Origin: Gammaproteobacteria bacterium
GTDB lineage: Bacteria > Pseudomonadota > Gammaproteobacteria > UBA4575
Direction: 5' to 3'
Length of the DNA: 6,120 nt
Assembly (NCBI GenBank): GCA_027297825.1
Contig: JAPUHH010000220.1
Location: 1-6,120 of the forward strand
In this document: positions 5,009 through 6,120 of the stretch, piece by piece
Layout of the letters: every line of letters begins with the position of its first letter
How positions within the stretch are numbered: the stretch's first letter is position 1
Made by a program: the position numbers and the translations under genes
Notes under the pieces: generated by a model
Databases searched by the model: none
What the model saw: the letters and a program-made list of their open reading frames with translations, nothing else
Told to the model about the DNA's origin: nothing

Positions 5009-6120
5009 ATGAAATCAAAAATACTTAACACTATGGCAGGTATTAGTTTGCTTTCCGCCAGTACTTTCGGTACTGCGTCAATCCACGCTGCAGATCTAAC
5101 ATTATGCTGGGCAGCTTGGGATCCAGCAAATGCGCTTGTAGAACTAAGCAAAGGATTTGAAGCTAAGTCTGGGCACAAAATGAACTTTGAGTTTGTGCCC
5201 TGGCCAAACTTCGCAGACCGCATGCTCAATGAATTGAACTCAGGAGGCAAGCTCTGTGATCTCATGATAGGCGATTCGCAGTGGATCGGTGGGGCTGCTG
5301 AAAATGGCCACTATATTAAGATGAACGATTTCTTTGCCAAGGAAGGGATTGATATGGCTGATTTCATTCCAGCAACGGTGACTGGATATGCAGAATGGCC
5401 AAAAGGCACGCCAAATTACTGGGCGCTACCCGCGTTCGGAGATGTGGTCGGATGGACATACCGCAAAGATTGGTTCTCTCGCCCGGAACTCCAGGCAGAG
5501 TTCAAAAAGAAACACGGCCGAGATCTTGATGCTCCCAAAACGTTGGAAGAACTGAAGCAAATTGGAGAGTTTTTCCAAGGTCGTGAGATTGATGGCATAA
5601 CTGTTTATGGCATGGCTATTTACACGGAACGTGGTTCTGAAGGCATTACTATGGGTGTTACAAACGTGCTCTACAATTATGGTTTCAAATATGAAAATCC
5701 TGACAAGCCTTATGATCTTGAAGGATTTGTGAATTCCGACGCTGCTGTAGAAGGCCTCGAATTCTACAAAGCACTATATGACTGCTGCACACCACCAGGC
5801 TCTTCTGATTGGTATATGTCGCAAACCATTGATGCTTTCAAATCGGGGCAGGTCGCCATGCAAATGAACTTTGCTTTTATTTGGCCAGGTGTTGAATCTG
5901 ATCCCAATGTTGGTGGCGGAAAGTCAGGATATTTCCCAAATCCAGCTGGTCCAGGCGGGCATTTCGCGCAGCTAGGTGGGCAAGGTATCTCCGTTGTTGC
6001 TTATTCCGATAATCAAGCAGCAGCACTCGAGTATATCAAGTGGTTTGCACAGCCAGATGTACAGAAACAATGGTGGGAAGCTGGTGGCTATTCTGCACTT
6101 CTCGCAGTTGTAGAAGATCC
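5009..6120 (+). CDS. Periplasmic solute-binding protein of an ABC importer (family 1 type), 3' end outside window
   Basis: Seen: 370 complete codons, still open at the window edge. Residues 1-27 form a Sec signal peptide (basic MKSK, hydrophobic core, cleavage likely after SIHA). The mature part has the order typical of family 1 (SBP_bac_1/SBP_bac_8) binding proteins: a first strand near 29-37, an amphipathic helix at 41-54, FEFVPW at 60-65, DLMIGDSQW at 84-92, YWALPAFGDVVGWTYRKDWF at 137-156, AFKSGQVAMQMN at 276-287, LGGQGISVV at 322-330 and EYIKWFAQPDVQKQW at 341-355. There is no lipobox. Family knowledge: these proteins capture a small solute, often a sugar or polyol, and deliver it to two permeases and an ATPase, usually encoded just downstream, here off the window. 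The ligand cannot be read from the sequence. Many aromatic residues and four cysteines (33, 83, 259, 260) are present. About 60-90 residues are probably missing if the length is typical. Codon use is GC-richer than in the upstream AsmA-like gene. Class is sure; substrate unknown. Confidence 0.9.
   Translation, partial: MKSKILNTMAGISLLSASTFGTASIHAADLTLCWAAWDPANALVELSKGFEAKSGHKMNFEFVPWPNFADRMLNELNSGGKLCDLMIGDSQWIGGAAENGHYIKMNDFFAKEGIDMADFIPATVTGYAEWPKGTPNYWALPAFGDVVGWTYRKDWFSRPELQAEFKKKHGRDLDAPKTLEELKQIGEFFQGREIDGITVYGMAIYTERGSEGITMGVTNVLYNYGFKYENPDKPYDLEGFVNSDAAVEGLEFYKALYDCCTPPGSSDWYMSQTIDAFKSGQVAMQMNFAFIWPGVESDPNVGGGKSGYFPNPAGPGGHFAQLGGQGISVVAYSDNQAAALEYIKWFAQPDVQKQWWEAGGYSALLAVVED

Noticed and set aside
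4306..5598. Minus-strand open frames at 4306-4545, 4948-5265 and 5416-5598
   Set aside because: They are antisense to the AsmA-like or solute-binding-protein frames and show no family features.

Overview
The window suggests a Gram-negative proteobacterium, most likely a gammaproteobacterium. The evidence is a very large membrane-anchored AsmA-like envelope protein and a Sec-exported periplasmic solute-binding protein of an ABC importer. No rRNA, tRNA or lineage-specific marker is present, so I do not name a genus.

Layout: (i) positions 1-125 hold no gene I can support and end in a 16-bp sequence (126-141) that looks like the terminus of an insertion sequence. (ii) 185-4498 is one intact gene for a 1437-residue AsmA-like protein. 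It has an N-terminal anchor, repeated beta-rich modules and a conserved glycine-rich C-terminal region. (iii) 4499-5008 is a 510-bp intergenic region with several non-coding structures: a seven-codon-long ORF (six residues plus stop) with a good Shine-Dalgarno, a 93-bp inverted repeat, a 131-bp element with perfect 16-bp terminal inverted repeats, a candidate promoter built on the end of that element, and a perfect 16-bp palindrome. (iv) 5009 to the window end is the first 370 codons of a periplasmic solute-binding protein, cut by the window edge.

The two genes do not look functionally linked. They are separated by the repeat-rich spacer, differ visibly in base composition and codon choice, and the second has its own promoter candidates and a strong ribosome binding site. 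The linking theme is the mobile-element terminus TTAACTTGTCAGTACC, present three times: once 44 bp before the AsmA-like gene and twice, inverted, bounding the 131-bp element after it. The AsmA-like gene is therefore bracketed by ends of the same transposable-element family. One end may have been co-opted as the -35 box of the solute-binding-protein promoter.

I see no CRISPR array, toxin-antitoxin pair, defence island or clearly new multi-gene system. The items most worth pursuing are the non-autonomous element with its third solo end, the palindrome behind the hybrid promoter, and the internal repeat architecture of the giant AsmA-like protein.
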